This document shows, in pieces, positions 1 to 6,030 of a stretch of DNA of 6,030 nt (positions are counted from its first letter, which is position 1; each line of letters starts with the position of its first letter). The stretch lies in assembly GCA_021812865.1 (NCBI GenBank), contig JAKAMP010000196.1, positions 1 through 6,030 of the forward strand. Reading direction: 5' to 3'. The notes below the pieces were generated by a model. That model did not search any database and had not been told where the DNA came from. It worked only from the letters and a program-made list of their open reading frames with translations. Made by a program: the position numbers and the translations under genes. This DNA is from Bacteroidota bacterium (GTDB lineage Bacteria > Bacteroidota > Bacteroidia > Bacteroidales > JAAYUG01).

Positions 1-66
1 ACCAAGCTTTGTCAGAGTCCCCTGCCCGAAAATGAGCCGGGTTGGAATAAAATGATTGAAAACTGA
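1..66 (+). CDS. Possible 3' end of an upstream gene (21 codons, unidentified)
   Basis: The frame starting at base 1 is open to a TGA at 64-66 and would encode a hydrophilic tail ending in NKMIEN. The first 45 or so bases are clearly richer in G+C than the AT-rich sequence that follows, which suggests coding sequence ending here. The other two forward frames stop earlier, at 31-33 and 52-54. Nothing in 21 residues identifies a family, and the open frame could be chance. The start lies outside the window. Confidence 0.25.
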   Translation, partial: TKLCQSPLPENEPGWNKMIEN

Positions 67-435
67 TTTGTTCATAAGTTCTAGTTTATGAGAGATTTAT
101 GTTTAGATTGAATTTTCAGAATGATATAAAGATACTGTGTATGGTTCTTTCCTGTTGTAATAACTGCAGAATCTGGTAAATTGTTCAAAACAGGTTCCTA
201 TGTATAGAACAGATATAAAATGCTACTTGCCATAAGCAGATATTGTAACAGGCATTTTAAGATTTTTTCAGCTTGTATGGGCATCATGCCGGTTTTATTT
301 TGACGCAAGAACAGTTATGGTTTGGTTTACTGAAGCATTTCATGCGCTTATTGAAGAACGACAATCATTCAAGGGAAAACTTGATCAGCAATATGCTTAA
401 CGTAAATATATTCAATACAATAGGATAATTATTGT

Positions 436-443
436 TATCTTTT
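436..443 (+). promoter_or_regulatory. Weak candidate -7 box for the chemoreceptor gene
   Basis: TATCTTTT matches the Bacteroidota primary sigma -7 consensus TAnnTTTG at every defined position except the last. No TTTG-type -33 element lies at the usual distance upstream. A second near-match, TACTTTTA, lies at 467-474. In such AT-rich DNA near-matches are expected by chance, so this is only a candidate. If used, it would give a leader of roughly 135 nt before the ATG at 586. Confidence 0.2.
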
Positions 444-500
444 TCACAATGTATTATTTTTTTCTGTACTTTTAAGAATAACCTTATGCATCCATTGGAA

Positions 501-525
501 ATTGCAATATCATGATGCAATCATG
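501..525. repeat. Two overlapping, mutually exclusive inverted repeats upstream of the chemoreceptor gene
   Basis: ATTGCA (501-506) is perfectly complementary to TGCAAT (516-521) across a 9-nt spacer. CATGAT (511-516) is perfectly complementary to ATCATG (520-525) across a 3-nt spacer. The arms share bases, so as RNA only one hairpin could form at a time, and as DNA this is a dense dyad about 60-85 bp before the start codon. It could be a regulator binding site or a leader structure. Six-base arms are short enough to occur by chance. Confidence 0.3.
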
Positions 526-585
526 TGAGGGGGTGCAGGGCCATGTGTATCAGAATCGCGATGTCAAATCAAATCTCTCCGTCTT

Positions 586-2067
586 ATGAAACTCAGAGGT
601 AAATTATTAACCCTGGTTGTGCTGCCGGTACTCATTTGCACAACCATTGCCGTATTGGTGGCTTCCTTCAAGGTAAAAAACCAGGGCATTAGCGGACTTG
701 AAAACAAAAGCAGGGCTATCCTTGACTTAAGCATTGGGGAATTTGTGATGCACCATATGGATTATTCCAGTCTTTTCCAGTTGGATGAGGACAGCAGCGG
801 AAAGCAGAAAACCGTTCTTACGGATAAGAGTTATGCCTTCCGGATTTCCTCCCTGGAGCCGGAAAACAAAAAGCATACAGCCTGGGAGAAGGATAAGGTT
901 TTTCTGCAGAAATTTGAAACGGCAAAAGACAGCGGACTTACATATATTGACCGTGATTCGGATTTGCTGATGGTGATGAAGCCTGTTTACATGGAACGCT
1001 CCAAAGGATGCCTGGAATGTCATGCCACAAAGGACGACAAGCTTGGACTGACCTCGGGGCAGAAACTCAGGGGGATTTTTATTGTCACCTCCTCCATGAA
1101 TGAAGTGAATCACCAGACCCGGTTATCCATTCTCCAGATCAGCCTGATTGGTTTGGTTGTCATGATCCTGGCTGTGGTCATAGGTTCCATGTATGCATTG
1201 AAAATAAGCAATACCATCCGGGATATCATTCAGGTATGCCGGAACATTTCCGACGGAAACCTGATGCAGAAGATATTCATCCGTTCGAAAGACGAACTGG
1301 GTGAACTGGTCGATTTCATCAACAAGATGGCACAATCGATGGGCGAGATACTGATGGGGGTGCGCAAGGCCGCTGAGGAACTCACCCTCTCCACCAGGGA
1401 AATCAGCGATACGGCCAATTCGATCTCCGAAGGGGCAAACGAGTCGGCAGCATCCATAGAAGAAGTTTCCTCAACTATGGACGAGAATTCCGCAAATATA
1501 GAGGCAAACAGTCAGAATGCCGGACAAACCGATAAGATTTCGGACCATGTGAACAGGAAAATGCAGGAGGTTGCGGAACGGTCCAAAGCGGCAGTAAATG
1601 CAAACCGGATCATCAGCGAGAAGATAAAAATCATCAATGATATTGCATTCCAGACCAATCTGCTTGCCCTGAATGCGGCGGTAGAAGCGGCCAGGGCGGG
1701 CGAGCACGGGAAAGGATTTGCCGTGGTGGCTGCCGAAGTGCGTAAACTGGCTGAAAACAGCAAAAAAGCAGCCGACGAAATCGTTGGCCTTTCCCAGCAA
1801 AGTCTTTCCCTTGCCGAAAACGAGGTGAATAGTATGATGGAACTCATTCCTGAACTCGATAAAACGGTACTGATGATCAGGGAGATTTCTTCCGCCAGCA
1901 AAGAACAGACACAGGGCGCCGTACAGATCAATGGTACCATTCAGCAACTGAATGCGGTAACCCAGAACAATGCCACTGTGAGCGAGCAACTCTCCTCCAG
2001 CGCTTTGGAAATAGCCAGGCAGGCTGAGCAACTGCGCGACCTCATCGCCTTCTTCAAACTAGAGTAA
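586..2067 (+). CDS. Methyl-accepting chemotaxis protein with haem-c (Tll0287-like/DUF3365-type) sensor domain
   Basis: This is a 493-residue transmembrane chemoreceptor expected to control a CheA/CheW kinase in response to an extracytoplasmic signal. TM1 is at about residues 7-27. The sensor domain (about 28-180) ends with CLECH at 142-146, a CxxCH motif for covalent haem c, preceded by MKPVY as in Tll0287-like/DUF3365 domains. TM2 is at about 183-203. HAMP follows (about 205-257, with DELG at 236-239; the usual Pro-Leu of its first helix is Thr-Ile here). The signalling hairpin covers about 258-493, with the conserved tip region around 353-392 containing [11 protein letters not shown]. Known haem-c chemoreceptors of Geobacter have comparable sensors, so a redox or small-ligand signal is inferred. 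M55, H56, H57 and M58 are possible distal haem ligands, which is speculative. The C-terminus ends FFKLE and lacks an NWETF-type CheR-docking peptide. The ATG at 586 is the first in frame after the stop at 526-528, and no Shine-Dalgarno is evident. No che genes lie nearby. Confidence 0.93.
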   Translation: MKLRGKLLTLVVLPVLICTTIAVLVASFKVKNQGISGLENKSRAILDLSIGEFVMHHMDYSSLFQLDEDSSGKQKTVLTDKSYAFRISSLEPENKKHTAWEKDKVFLQKFETAKDSGLTYIDRDSDLLMVMKPVYMERSKGCLECHATKDDKLGLTSGQKLRGIFIVTSSMNEVNHQTRLSILQISLIGLVVMILAVVIGSMYALKISNTIRDIIQVCRNISDGNLMQKIFIRSKDELGELVDFINKMAQSMGEILMGVRKAAEELTLSTREISDTANSISEGANESAASIEEVSSTMDENSANIEANSQNAGQTDKISDHVNRKMQEVAERSKAAVNANRIISEKIKIINDIAFQTNLLALNAAVEAARAGEHGKGFAVVAAEVRKLAENSKKAADEIVGLSQQSLSLAENEVNSMMELIPELDKTVLMIREISSASKEQTQGAVQINGTIQQLNAVTQNNATVSEQLSSSALEIARQAEQLRDLIAFFKLE

Positions 2068-2122
2068 GCCTGAGGCCTGGTTAATTTAGGTCACGCAAAT
2101 GATTTATTGGTTCCCGTAAAAG

Positions 2123-2142
2123 GAGTGATAGATTATTCACTC
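2123..2142 (+). terminator. Weak hairpin downstream of the chemoreceptor gene
   Basis: GAGTGA (2123-2128) and TCACTC (2137-2142) form a perfect 6-bp stem with an 8-nt loop, 56 nt past the TAA at 2065-2067. No uridine tract follows directly; T-rich sequence begins only about 10 nt later. It is a possible terminator or mRNA 3'-end structure, but a poor match to a canonical intrinsic terminator. Confidence 0.2.
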
Positions 2143-2211
2143 ATTCGTCAAATTTAACATTTTCTTTGGCTTATAGAGAAGGCCGCCAGGCCCTAAGCTT
2201 GGATTTTTCCC

Positions 2212-2219
2212 TATCTTTG
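2212..2219 (+). promoter_or_regulatory. Bacteroidota-type -7 promoter box for the hydrolase cluster
   Basis: TATCTTTG is an exact match to the TAnnTTTG -7 consensus of the Bacteroidota primary sigma factor. It lies 53 bp before the GH5 start codon, which would place transcription start near 2223-2227 and give a leader of roughly 50 nt. A TTTG-type -33 element is not present at the usual spacing; the nearest TTTG (2165-2168) is too far away. The promoter may therefore be weak or need an activator. The assignment rests on the consensus and its position. Confidence 0.55.
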
Positions 2220-2234
2220 TATGAAATCATACAA
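2217..2234. promoter_or_regulatory. Perfect 18-bp palindrome over the hydrolase promoter, candidate operator
   Basis: TTGTATGA-AA-TCATACAA has two perfectly complementary 8-bp arms around a 2-bp centre. It overlaps the last three bases of the TATCTTTG -7 box and spans the inferred transcription start, where a bound dimeric regulator would block initiation. The 2-nt centre is too small for a stable RNA loop at full arm length, and the left arm lies largely upstream of the predicted start. A DNA-binding role is therefore more likely than an mRNA hairpin. The regulator is not in this window, and no family can be assigned from the motif alone. Confidence 0.5.
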
Positions 2235-2272
2235 TGGATTCACGGAATCCCATGTGAAAATGAATATCAGGC

Positions 2273-4252
2273 ATGAAAAAAAATTTACTTACGTTTTCAG
2301 TCATCTTCTTTGCATTTGTTCAGACCTTATATGCCCAGCTTATGCCTTCGGAGGCAGCGGTTCTGATGCAGAAGGGCATCAACCTGGGAAACACCCTTGA
2401 GCCTCCTCTGGAGGGGGACTGGGGCAATCCGCCTGCGCAGGAATATTATTTCGACATGTACAAGGCGGCCGGATTCCAGTGCGTGCGCATTCCTGTGCGA
2501 TGGGACAAGCATACCCAGGATACTTTTCCTTACCAGGTGGATGAGGCATGGATGAATCGCGTGGAGCAGGTGGCCGACTGGGGCCTGGCCCGCGGACTGT
2601 TCATCGTGATCAATGCCCACCATGAGGAATGGATCAAACAAAATTATACCAATGCAGCCTACCGTGCAAGGTTCGACAGCATATGGGCGCAGGTTTCAAG
2701 GAGGTTCAAAGATAAGTCGGATCACCTGCTCTTTGAGATCATCAACGAACCCTACGGACTCACCAAGGCGCAGAATGACGAACTGCACCAGCGGGTACTG
2801 GGCATCATCAGGAAAACCAATCCCACACGCATAGTGATCTTCCAGGGGCATAACTGGGGCGGATCGGATGAGCTCATACAGGCAGCCATTCCCAACGACC
2901 CGTATGTGATGGGCTCCTTTCATTCGTACGACCCATACACTTTCGGACTACTGGGGCAAGGCACCTGGGGAACAGCCAGCGATATCGCAGCCCTGAACAG
3001 CAAGTTCACTGCCGTGAAAAACTGGTCGGTTGCCAACCATATCCCTGTATTCCTGGGAGAGTTCGGAGCCATCAAAACCTGCGATTACAATTCACGGATG
3101 AAAGATTATAAAACCTACGTGGAGCTGGCCCAGAAGAACGGCTTCGTATATTGCGCCTGGGATGATGGCGGCGATTTCCGCATCATGGAGAGGCAAGCTC
3201 ATGGATGGAATGAGATCAAGGACATCCTGGTGAACAGTACCGTGAATTCACCCGCCAATCCTCAGGCATGGGTTTACCAGGATACATTGATTCAACTGAG
3301 CTGGACGAATCCTAAAAGCGATTACGACAGTATTTATATCCTGCGAAAAAATGAGCTGACCGACTTTGTTATGGTTGCAAAGATGAAGGGCGATACCAGC
3401 AGGTTCACCGACTTTCACCTTTCGCAGAACCATACATATTACTACCGGGTGATTGCCCATTATAAAACGGCGCCCGACCTGTATTCATACCCGGTAAAGG
3501 TATTTCTGCCAAAGTATGTCGTAAAGGTGAGGCAGCCCTACCTCGGTTCGCCGGTAAACCTGCCCGGTACAATTGAGGCGGAAAACTTTGACTTTGGCGG
3601 AGAAGGAGTGGCGTACCACGATGCAGACCCGTTAAACATCGGCACTGCATACCGGCCTACCGAAGGGGTTGATATCTATAGCATGAACGGAAATGGTTAC
3701 GAGGTCGGAAACTTTGTTACAGGTGAATGGGATGAGTATACGGTGAATATTGCCCAGGCGGGACAGTATGCCATCGACGCGCGAGTGGCGGCCCTTGTGG
3801 CCGGGGGAACCTTCAAAATCAGCATCGACTCAGCTGAAACAGGAATTCTTACGGTTCCCTCGACAGGCAGTTTCCTGACTACCAAGGCAGTCACTGCAAA
3901 CCTGAATCTGCCGGCTGGTCAGCAAGTGATGCGCTTCACGGTACTCTCGGTGCCTAACGCTTTTTATGTAGATAAATTTGATATCAGTCAGGTCACTTCG
4001 GTGCCTGTGCTTCCTGCAGCTGAAAACTGGAAAGTATACCTGGATGCCAGTCGTAACATTGTGCTGGATCTCGGTCAGGGCACGCCCGTCAAAACAGTGA
4101 GGCTGTTCCGCATGGATGGATCGCTTATGCTCACCTTACAAGATCCCGGACAATTCAGACTTATCAACACTTCCGGTTATTCATCCGGTCTGTACATCGT
4201 TCAATTAACCGGGAATAACAATAGGGTTACCCGGAAGGTCATGATACCATGA
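2273..4252 (+). CDS. Modular GH5 endoglucanase-like hydrolase with FN3-like, CBM6-like and T9SS sorting modules
   Basis: This is a 659-residue secreted retaining beta-glycanase, most likely acting on cellulose or a related beta-glucan. A Sec signal peptide (1-21) is predicted to be cleaved LYA|Q. The GH5 TIM barrel covers about 25-320. It opens with GINLGNTLEPP and has the conserved Arg72 in RIPVRW, His116 and His117, acid/base Glu159 in the NEP motif, His217 and Tyr219, nucleophile Glu263 in FLGEFGA, and Trp296 near the barrel end. The opening resembles GH5_4-like or neighbouring subfamilies, but I cannot fix the subfamily or substrate. Residues about 325-412 look like an FN3-type beta-sandwich (WTNP...YYYRVIA). 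Residues about 427-572 look like CBM6 (IEAENFD, GEWDEYTVNI, FYVDKFDIS). Residues about 579-659 match a type A T9SS C-terminal sorting domain (SGLYIVQL, then RKVMIP), implying export across the outer membrane. The upstream ATG at 2260 is out of frame. This is probably the first gene of the hydrolase operon. Confidence 0.93.
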   Translation: MKKNLLTFSVIFFAFVQTLYAQLMPSEAAVLMQKGINLGNTLEPPLEGDWGNPPAQEYYFDMYKAAGFQCVRIPVRWDKHTQDTFPYQVDEAWMNRVEQVADWGLARGLFIVINAHHEEWIKQNYTNAAYRARFDSIWAQVSRRFKDKSDHLLFEIINEPYGLTKAQNDELHQRVLGIIRKTNPTRIVIFQGHNWGGSDELIQAAIPNDPYVMGSFHSYDPYTFGLLGQGTWGTASDIAALNSKFTAVKNWSVANHIPVFLGEFGAIKTCDYNSRMKDYKTYVELAQKNGFVYCAWDDGGDFRIMERQAHGWNEIKDILVNSTVNSPANPQAWVYQDTLIQLSWTNPKSDYDSIYILRKNELTDFVMVAKMKGDTSRFTDFHLSQNHTYYYRVIAHYKTAPDLYSYPVKVFLPKYVVKVRQPYLGSPVNLPGTIEAENFDFGGEGVAYHDADPLNIGTAYRPTEGVDIYSMNGNGYEVGNFVTGEWDEYTVNIAQAGQYAIDARVAALVAGGTFKISIDSAETGILTVPSTGSFLTTKAVTANLNLPAGQQVMRFTVLSVPNAFYVDKFDISQVTSVPVLPAAENWKVYLDASRNIVLDLGQGTPVKTVRLFRMDGSLMLTLQDPGQFRLINTSGYSSGLYIVQLTGNNNRVTRKVMIP

Positions 4253-4261
4253 CATTTCACT

Positions 4262-4282
4262 AATCATCCATAAATGATTTTT
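4262..4282 (+). terminator. Weak hairpin plus T-run after the modular GH5 gene
   Basis: AATCAT (4262-4267) and ATGATT (4274-4279) form a perfect 6-bp stem with a 6-nt loop, and the downstream arm runs into five Ts (4278-4282). It starts 10 nt after the TGA at 4250-4252. The shape is terminator-like, but the stem is AT-rich and weak. It could instead attenuate or stabilise the mRNA 3' end between the two GH5 genes. No TAnnTTTG promoter box is seen in the rest of this 79-bp gap, so some read-through into the next gene is likely. Confidence 0.3.
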
Positions 4283-4331
4283 GAAGGGAACCTGTCTGAA
4301 TAATTAAACGCTTATACTAAACCTATTACTT

Positions 4332-5303
4332 ATGAAAAGTCTTATTCTGTCTCTATGTATTTCCGCGCTCTTCCTTCTTGTACCGGCAGTACTTCCGGCT
4401 CAGCCTGCAAAAGAGCATGGCGCATTGAGTGTGAAGGGAACCAAACTGGTTGACCAGAACGGGAAAGTGGTCGTGCTCAGGGGCGTAAGCTACGGCTGGC
4501 ACAATTGGTGGCCCCGATTTTACAACCAGGAAACCGTAAAATGGCTGAGCAATGACTGGGGATGCACCGTTTTAAGGGCTGCCATGGGCGTGGAACCCAA
4601 AGGAGGTTACCTCGATTCGCCCGACTGGTCAAAAGAAAAGATCGAATCGGTGGTTGATGGAGCCATCGGCAATGGCATCTATGTGCTTATCGACTGGCAC
4701 AGCCATGGCATACAACTCGAGGCAGCCAAAAAGTTCTTCAGGGAGATGGCGCAGAAATATGGCAAGTATCCGAATGTGATTTACGAAATATTCAACGAAC
4801 CCGTGCGTGATCCCTGGAGCAAAATCAAGGAATATTCTGTTGAAGTGATCAAAGCAATACGCGAGATCGACCCACACAATGTTATTCTCGTAGGCAGTCC
4901 GCACTGGGACCAGGATATCAACCTGGTGGCAGATGATCCGATCACGGGGTTTAACAATATTATGTACACCCTGCACTTTTATGCAGCCACCCATGGCAAG
5001 GATTTACGAGACAAGGCTGATTATGCCCTATCGAAAAATATTCCCTTGTTTGTTTCTGAATCGGCAGGCATGTCGGCCAGTGGCGATGGCCCAATAAACT
5101 ATGATGCATGGCAGGCCTGGCGCGACTGGATGGAACAGCGTCAGATCAGCTGGATAGTATGGTCGATCAGCGATAAAAATGAAACATGCTCAATGCTTTA
5201 CCCTACGGCCAGTTCGAAAGGGAACTGGAGCGAGAAAGACCTGAAGGAGTCGGGGGTAAAAACCAGGGAACTGCTGCGGGCAAAAATGAATGAAAAGAAA
5301 TAA
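4332..5303 (+). CDS. Secreted single-domain GH5 endoglucanase, subfamily 2-like
   Basis: This is a 323-residue retaining endo-beta-1,4-glucanase candidate. A Sec signal peptide (1-23) is probably cleaved LPA|Q; Cys9 sits in an LSLC context without Ala, Gly or Ser before it, so it is not a lipobox. The catalytic domain fills about 29-315. It follows the GH5_2 pattern of Bacillus Cel5 enzymes: LVDQNGKVVVLRGVSYG (39-55), LRAAM with Arg82, DWH at 121-123, acid/base Glu156 in YEIFNEP, HFYAATHGKDLRDKADYAL (215-233), nucleophile Glu243 in FVSE, and WIVWSISDKNET (274-285) with Trp277. After the nucleophile the usual Trp-Gly is replaced by Ser-Ala. There is no binding module, linker or T9SS tail, so it may stay in the periplasm and cut shorter glucans; this is inferred. 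It lies 79 bp after the modular GH5 and 37 bp before the GH44 gene, which suggests a shared operon. Confidence 0.92.
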   Translation: MKSLILSLCISALFLLVPAVLPAQPAKEHGALSVKGTKLVDQNGKVVVLRGVSYGWHNWWPRFYNQETVKWLSNDWGCTVLRAAMGVEPKGGYLDSPDWSKEKIESVVDGAIGNGIYVLIDWHSHGIQLEAAKKFFREMAQKYGKYPNVIYEIFNEPVRDPWSKIKEYSVEVIKAIREIDPHNVILVGSPHWDQDINLVADDPITGFNNIMYTLHFYAATHGKDLRDKADYALSKNIPLFVSESAGMSASGDGPINYDAWQAWRDWMEQRQISWIVWSISDKNETCSMLYPTASSKGNWSEKDLKESGVKTRELLRAKMNEKK

Positions 5304-5340
5304 GTGTACCCAACAATCTTTGATATTTACAGCCGTGAAG

Positions 5341-6030
5341 ATGAATAAACTTAAATCATTGATCATTGCCGCGCTTCTGATGACCGCAGTTTCTGGCATG
5401 GCCCAGACCCAAGTAACCGTAACGGTTACGGCCAGTGCTAAGAGCCGCCCCATTTCGCCATATATTTTCGGTAGGAATAACAACTTGTCGGATAATGCTG
5501 CCAGCCCTCTGAGTACGGCCAAATGGCAGTTCTTCAGGGATCTGGGCCTGAATTTTTTCCGTGAGAACGGGGGAAACAATGCCACCAAATACAACTGGAG
5601 GAGGAAATTATCGAGTCATCCCGACTGGTACAACAATGTATATGCGCATGACTGGGACTATGCAGCAAAAAGCCTGCAGGCAAATATTCCCGGTGCGCAG
5701 GGATTATGGGCCTTCCAGTTGATTGGCAAAGCGGCATCGAACACAGGGCATAATTTCAACGACTGGGCCTATAATCAGTCAAGATGGTGGAGCGGGGTAG
5801 GTCAGAACCTGGCGGGCGGAGGCACACCCGATCCTGCCGGAGGATCCAAGGCGCTTGTCGAAGGCAATCCCGACCTGTATCTCGAAAACTGGACGGCTGA
5901 TTCGACCACAGCCATCCTTGATTATTGGTTCGGTACATCAGGCTTGGGCCTGGATTCAACCCATATCCGGTACTGGAGCATGGATAATGAGCCTGAAATA
6001 TGGAACGGTACACACGACGATGTCTATCCC
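5341..6030 (+). CDS. GH44 endoglucanase/xyloglucanase-type hydrolase, 3' end beyond the window
   Basis: The frame is open from the ATG at 5341 to the window edge and gives the first 230 residues. A Sec signal peptide (1-21) is cleaved about GMA|Q. The mature part shows the GH44 pattern: ISPYIFGRNNN (38-48), FFRENGGNNATKYNWRRKLS (72-91), DWYNN, and YWSMDNEPEIWNGTHDDVYP (211-230). In that last motif Glu217 of DNEP corresponds to the family acid/base residue. The nucleophile and the rest of the barrel lie past base 6030. GH44 enzymes are retaining endo-acting enzymes on beta-1,4-glucans, often xyloglucan or carboxymethylcellulose, so the substrate is a family inference. A GTG at 5335 is in frame two codons upstream, but the ATG gives a normal signal peptide. 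The 37-bp gap from the GH5_2-like gene fits co-transcription. Whether a T9SS tail or binding module follows cannot be seen. Confidence 0.88.
   Translation, partial: MNKLKSLIIAALLMTAVSGMAQTQVTVTVTASAKSRPISPYIFGRNNNLSDNAASPLSTAKWQFFRDLGLNFFRENGGNNATKYNWRRKLSSHPDWYNNVYAHDWDYAAKSLQANIPGAQGLWAFQLIGKAASNTGHNFNDWAYNQSRWWSGVGQNLAGGGTPDPAGGSKALVEGNPDLYLENWTADSTTAILDYWFGTSGLGLDSTHIRYWSMDNEPEIWNGTHDDVYP
5413..5429. repeat. 17-bp palindrome inside the GH44 gene
   Basis: GTAACCGT-A-ACGGTTAC has perfect 8-bp arms around one central base. It encodes the Val-Thr alternation at residues 25-30 just after the signal peptide. The repeated dipeptide easily explains part of the symmetry, so a regulatory role is doubtful. 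It lies 73 bp into the coding sequence. Confidence 0.35.

Larger units (their letters stand above)
67..585. other. AT-rich non-coding region upstream of the chemoreceptor gene
   Basis: About 520 bases hold no convincing reading frame on either strand, and stops are frequent in all frames. Composition is markedly more AT-rich than the flanking genes. Visible elements are a weak AU-only dyad (TCATAA/TTATGA, 72-77 and 86-91), an 11-bp palindrome GGCATCATGCC at 280-290, near-matches to the Bacteroidota -7 box at 436-443 and 467-474, and overlapping inverted repeats at 501-525. I see no tRNA, no rRNA, no CRISPR repeat and no riboswitch class that I can recognise. The region probably carries the chemoreceptor promoter and leader. 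A small RNA cannot be excluded by eye. Confidence 0.5.

Noticed and set aside
72..91. TCATAA/TTATGA dyad as a terminator for the possible upstream gene
   Set aside because: The stem is almost all A-U pairs and has no following T-run, so it would be unstable.
273..290. TTGTATG followed by TCAT, resembling the palindrome at 2217-2234, merged with GGCATCATGCC
   Set aside because: Only one half-site matches exactly, the spacing differs, and the right arm is lost, so it is too weak to call a second operator.
298..324. TTTG and TATGGTTTG as a possible promoter
   Set aside because: The box has three rather than two bases between TA and TTTG, and the upstream TTTG is too close for a -33 element.
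301..345. GACGCAAGA resembling part of a GEMM cyclic-di-GMP riboswitch
   Set aside because: Only a short fragment matches. The flanking paired elements and the rest of the conserved core are absent.
1471..2031. Long antisense reading frame (186 codons) opposite the chemoreceptor signalling domain
   Set aside because: It lies wholly within a strongly conserved coding sequence on the other strand, shows no recognisable domain, and is best explained as a shadow of codon composition.
2067..2092. GC-rich sequence after the chemoreceptor stop as an intrinsic terminator
   Set aside because: Only imperfect 3-5-bp stems with mismatches can be drawn and no T-run follows.
5315..5322. AATCTTTG as a -7 box for the GH44 gene
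   Set aside because: The first consensus base is wrong, no -33 element is visible, and the gap to the preceding gene is only 37 bp, so co-transcription is simpler.
5190..6013. Antisense open frames opposite the GH5_2-like gene end and the GH44 gene
   Set aside because: The + strand frame here carries a clear signal peptide and GH44 motifs including DNEP, and the antisense products have no recognisable features.

Overview
The window looks like chromosome from a polysaccharide-degrading member of the Bacteroidota. The best evidence is the C-terminal type IX secretion (T9SS) sorting module on the first glycosidase. Supporting signs are a -7 promoter box of the form TAnnTTTG upstream of that gene, start codons without clear Shine-Dalgarno sequences, and signal peptides cleaved before Gln. 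All convincing genes are on the + strand. The genus cannot be named from the sequence.

Layout. Bases 1-66 may hold the last 21 codons of an upstream gene. Bases 67-585 are AT-rich and apparently non-coding, with overlapping inverted repeats at 501-525. A complete chemoreceptor follows at 586-2067. Its extracytoplasmic sensor domain carries a covalent haem-c motif (CLECH), like the Tll0287-like/DUF3365 family, followed by HAMP and methyl-accepting signalling domains. An intergenic region (2068-2272) holds a consensus -7 box and a perfect 18-bp palindrome that overlaps it. Three secreted glycoside hydrolases then run head to tail: a modular GH5 with FN3-like, CBM6-like and T9SS sorting modules (2273-4252); a compact single-domain GH5 resembling subfamily 2 endoglucanases (4332-5303); and the 5' part of a GH44 endoglucanase/xyloglucanase-type enzyme (5341 to beyond the window end).

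The three hydrolases probably form one transcription unit, with gaps of 79 and 37 bp, for attack on cellulose or other beta-glucans such as xyloglucan or mixed-linkage glucan. The first enzyme is predicted to be exported through T9SS and attached to or released from the cell surface. The second has only a Sec signal peptide and may act in the periplasm on shorter products. No SusC/SusD pair, transporter or regulator is visible here. The chemoreceptor is separated from the hydrolases by a promoter region and has no che genes beside it, so any functional link to them is unproven.

No wholly new system is evident. The points most worth checking are the palindrome over the hydrolase promoter, the haem-c chemoreceptor beside a cellulase cluster, and the altered residues after the catalytic nucleophile of the second GH5.
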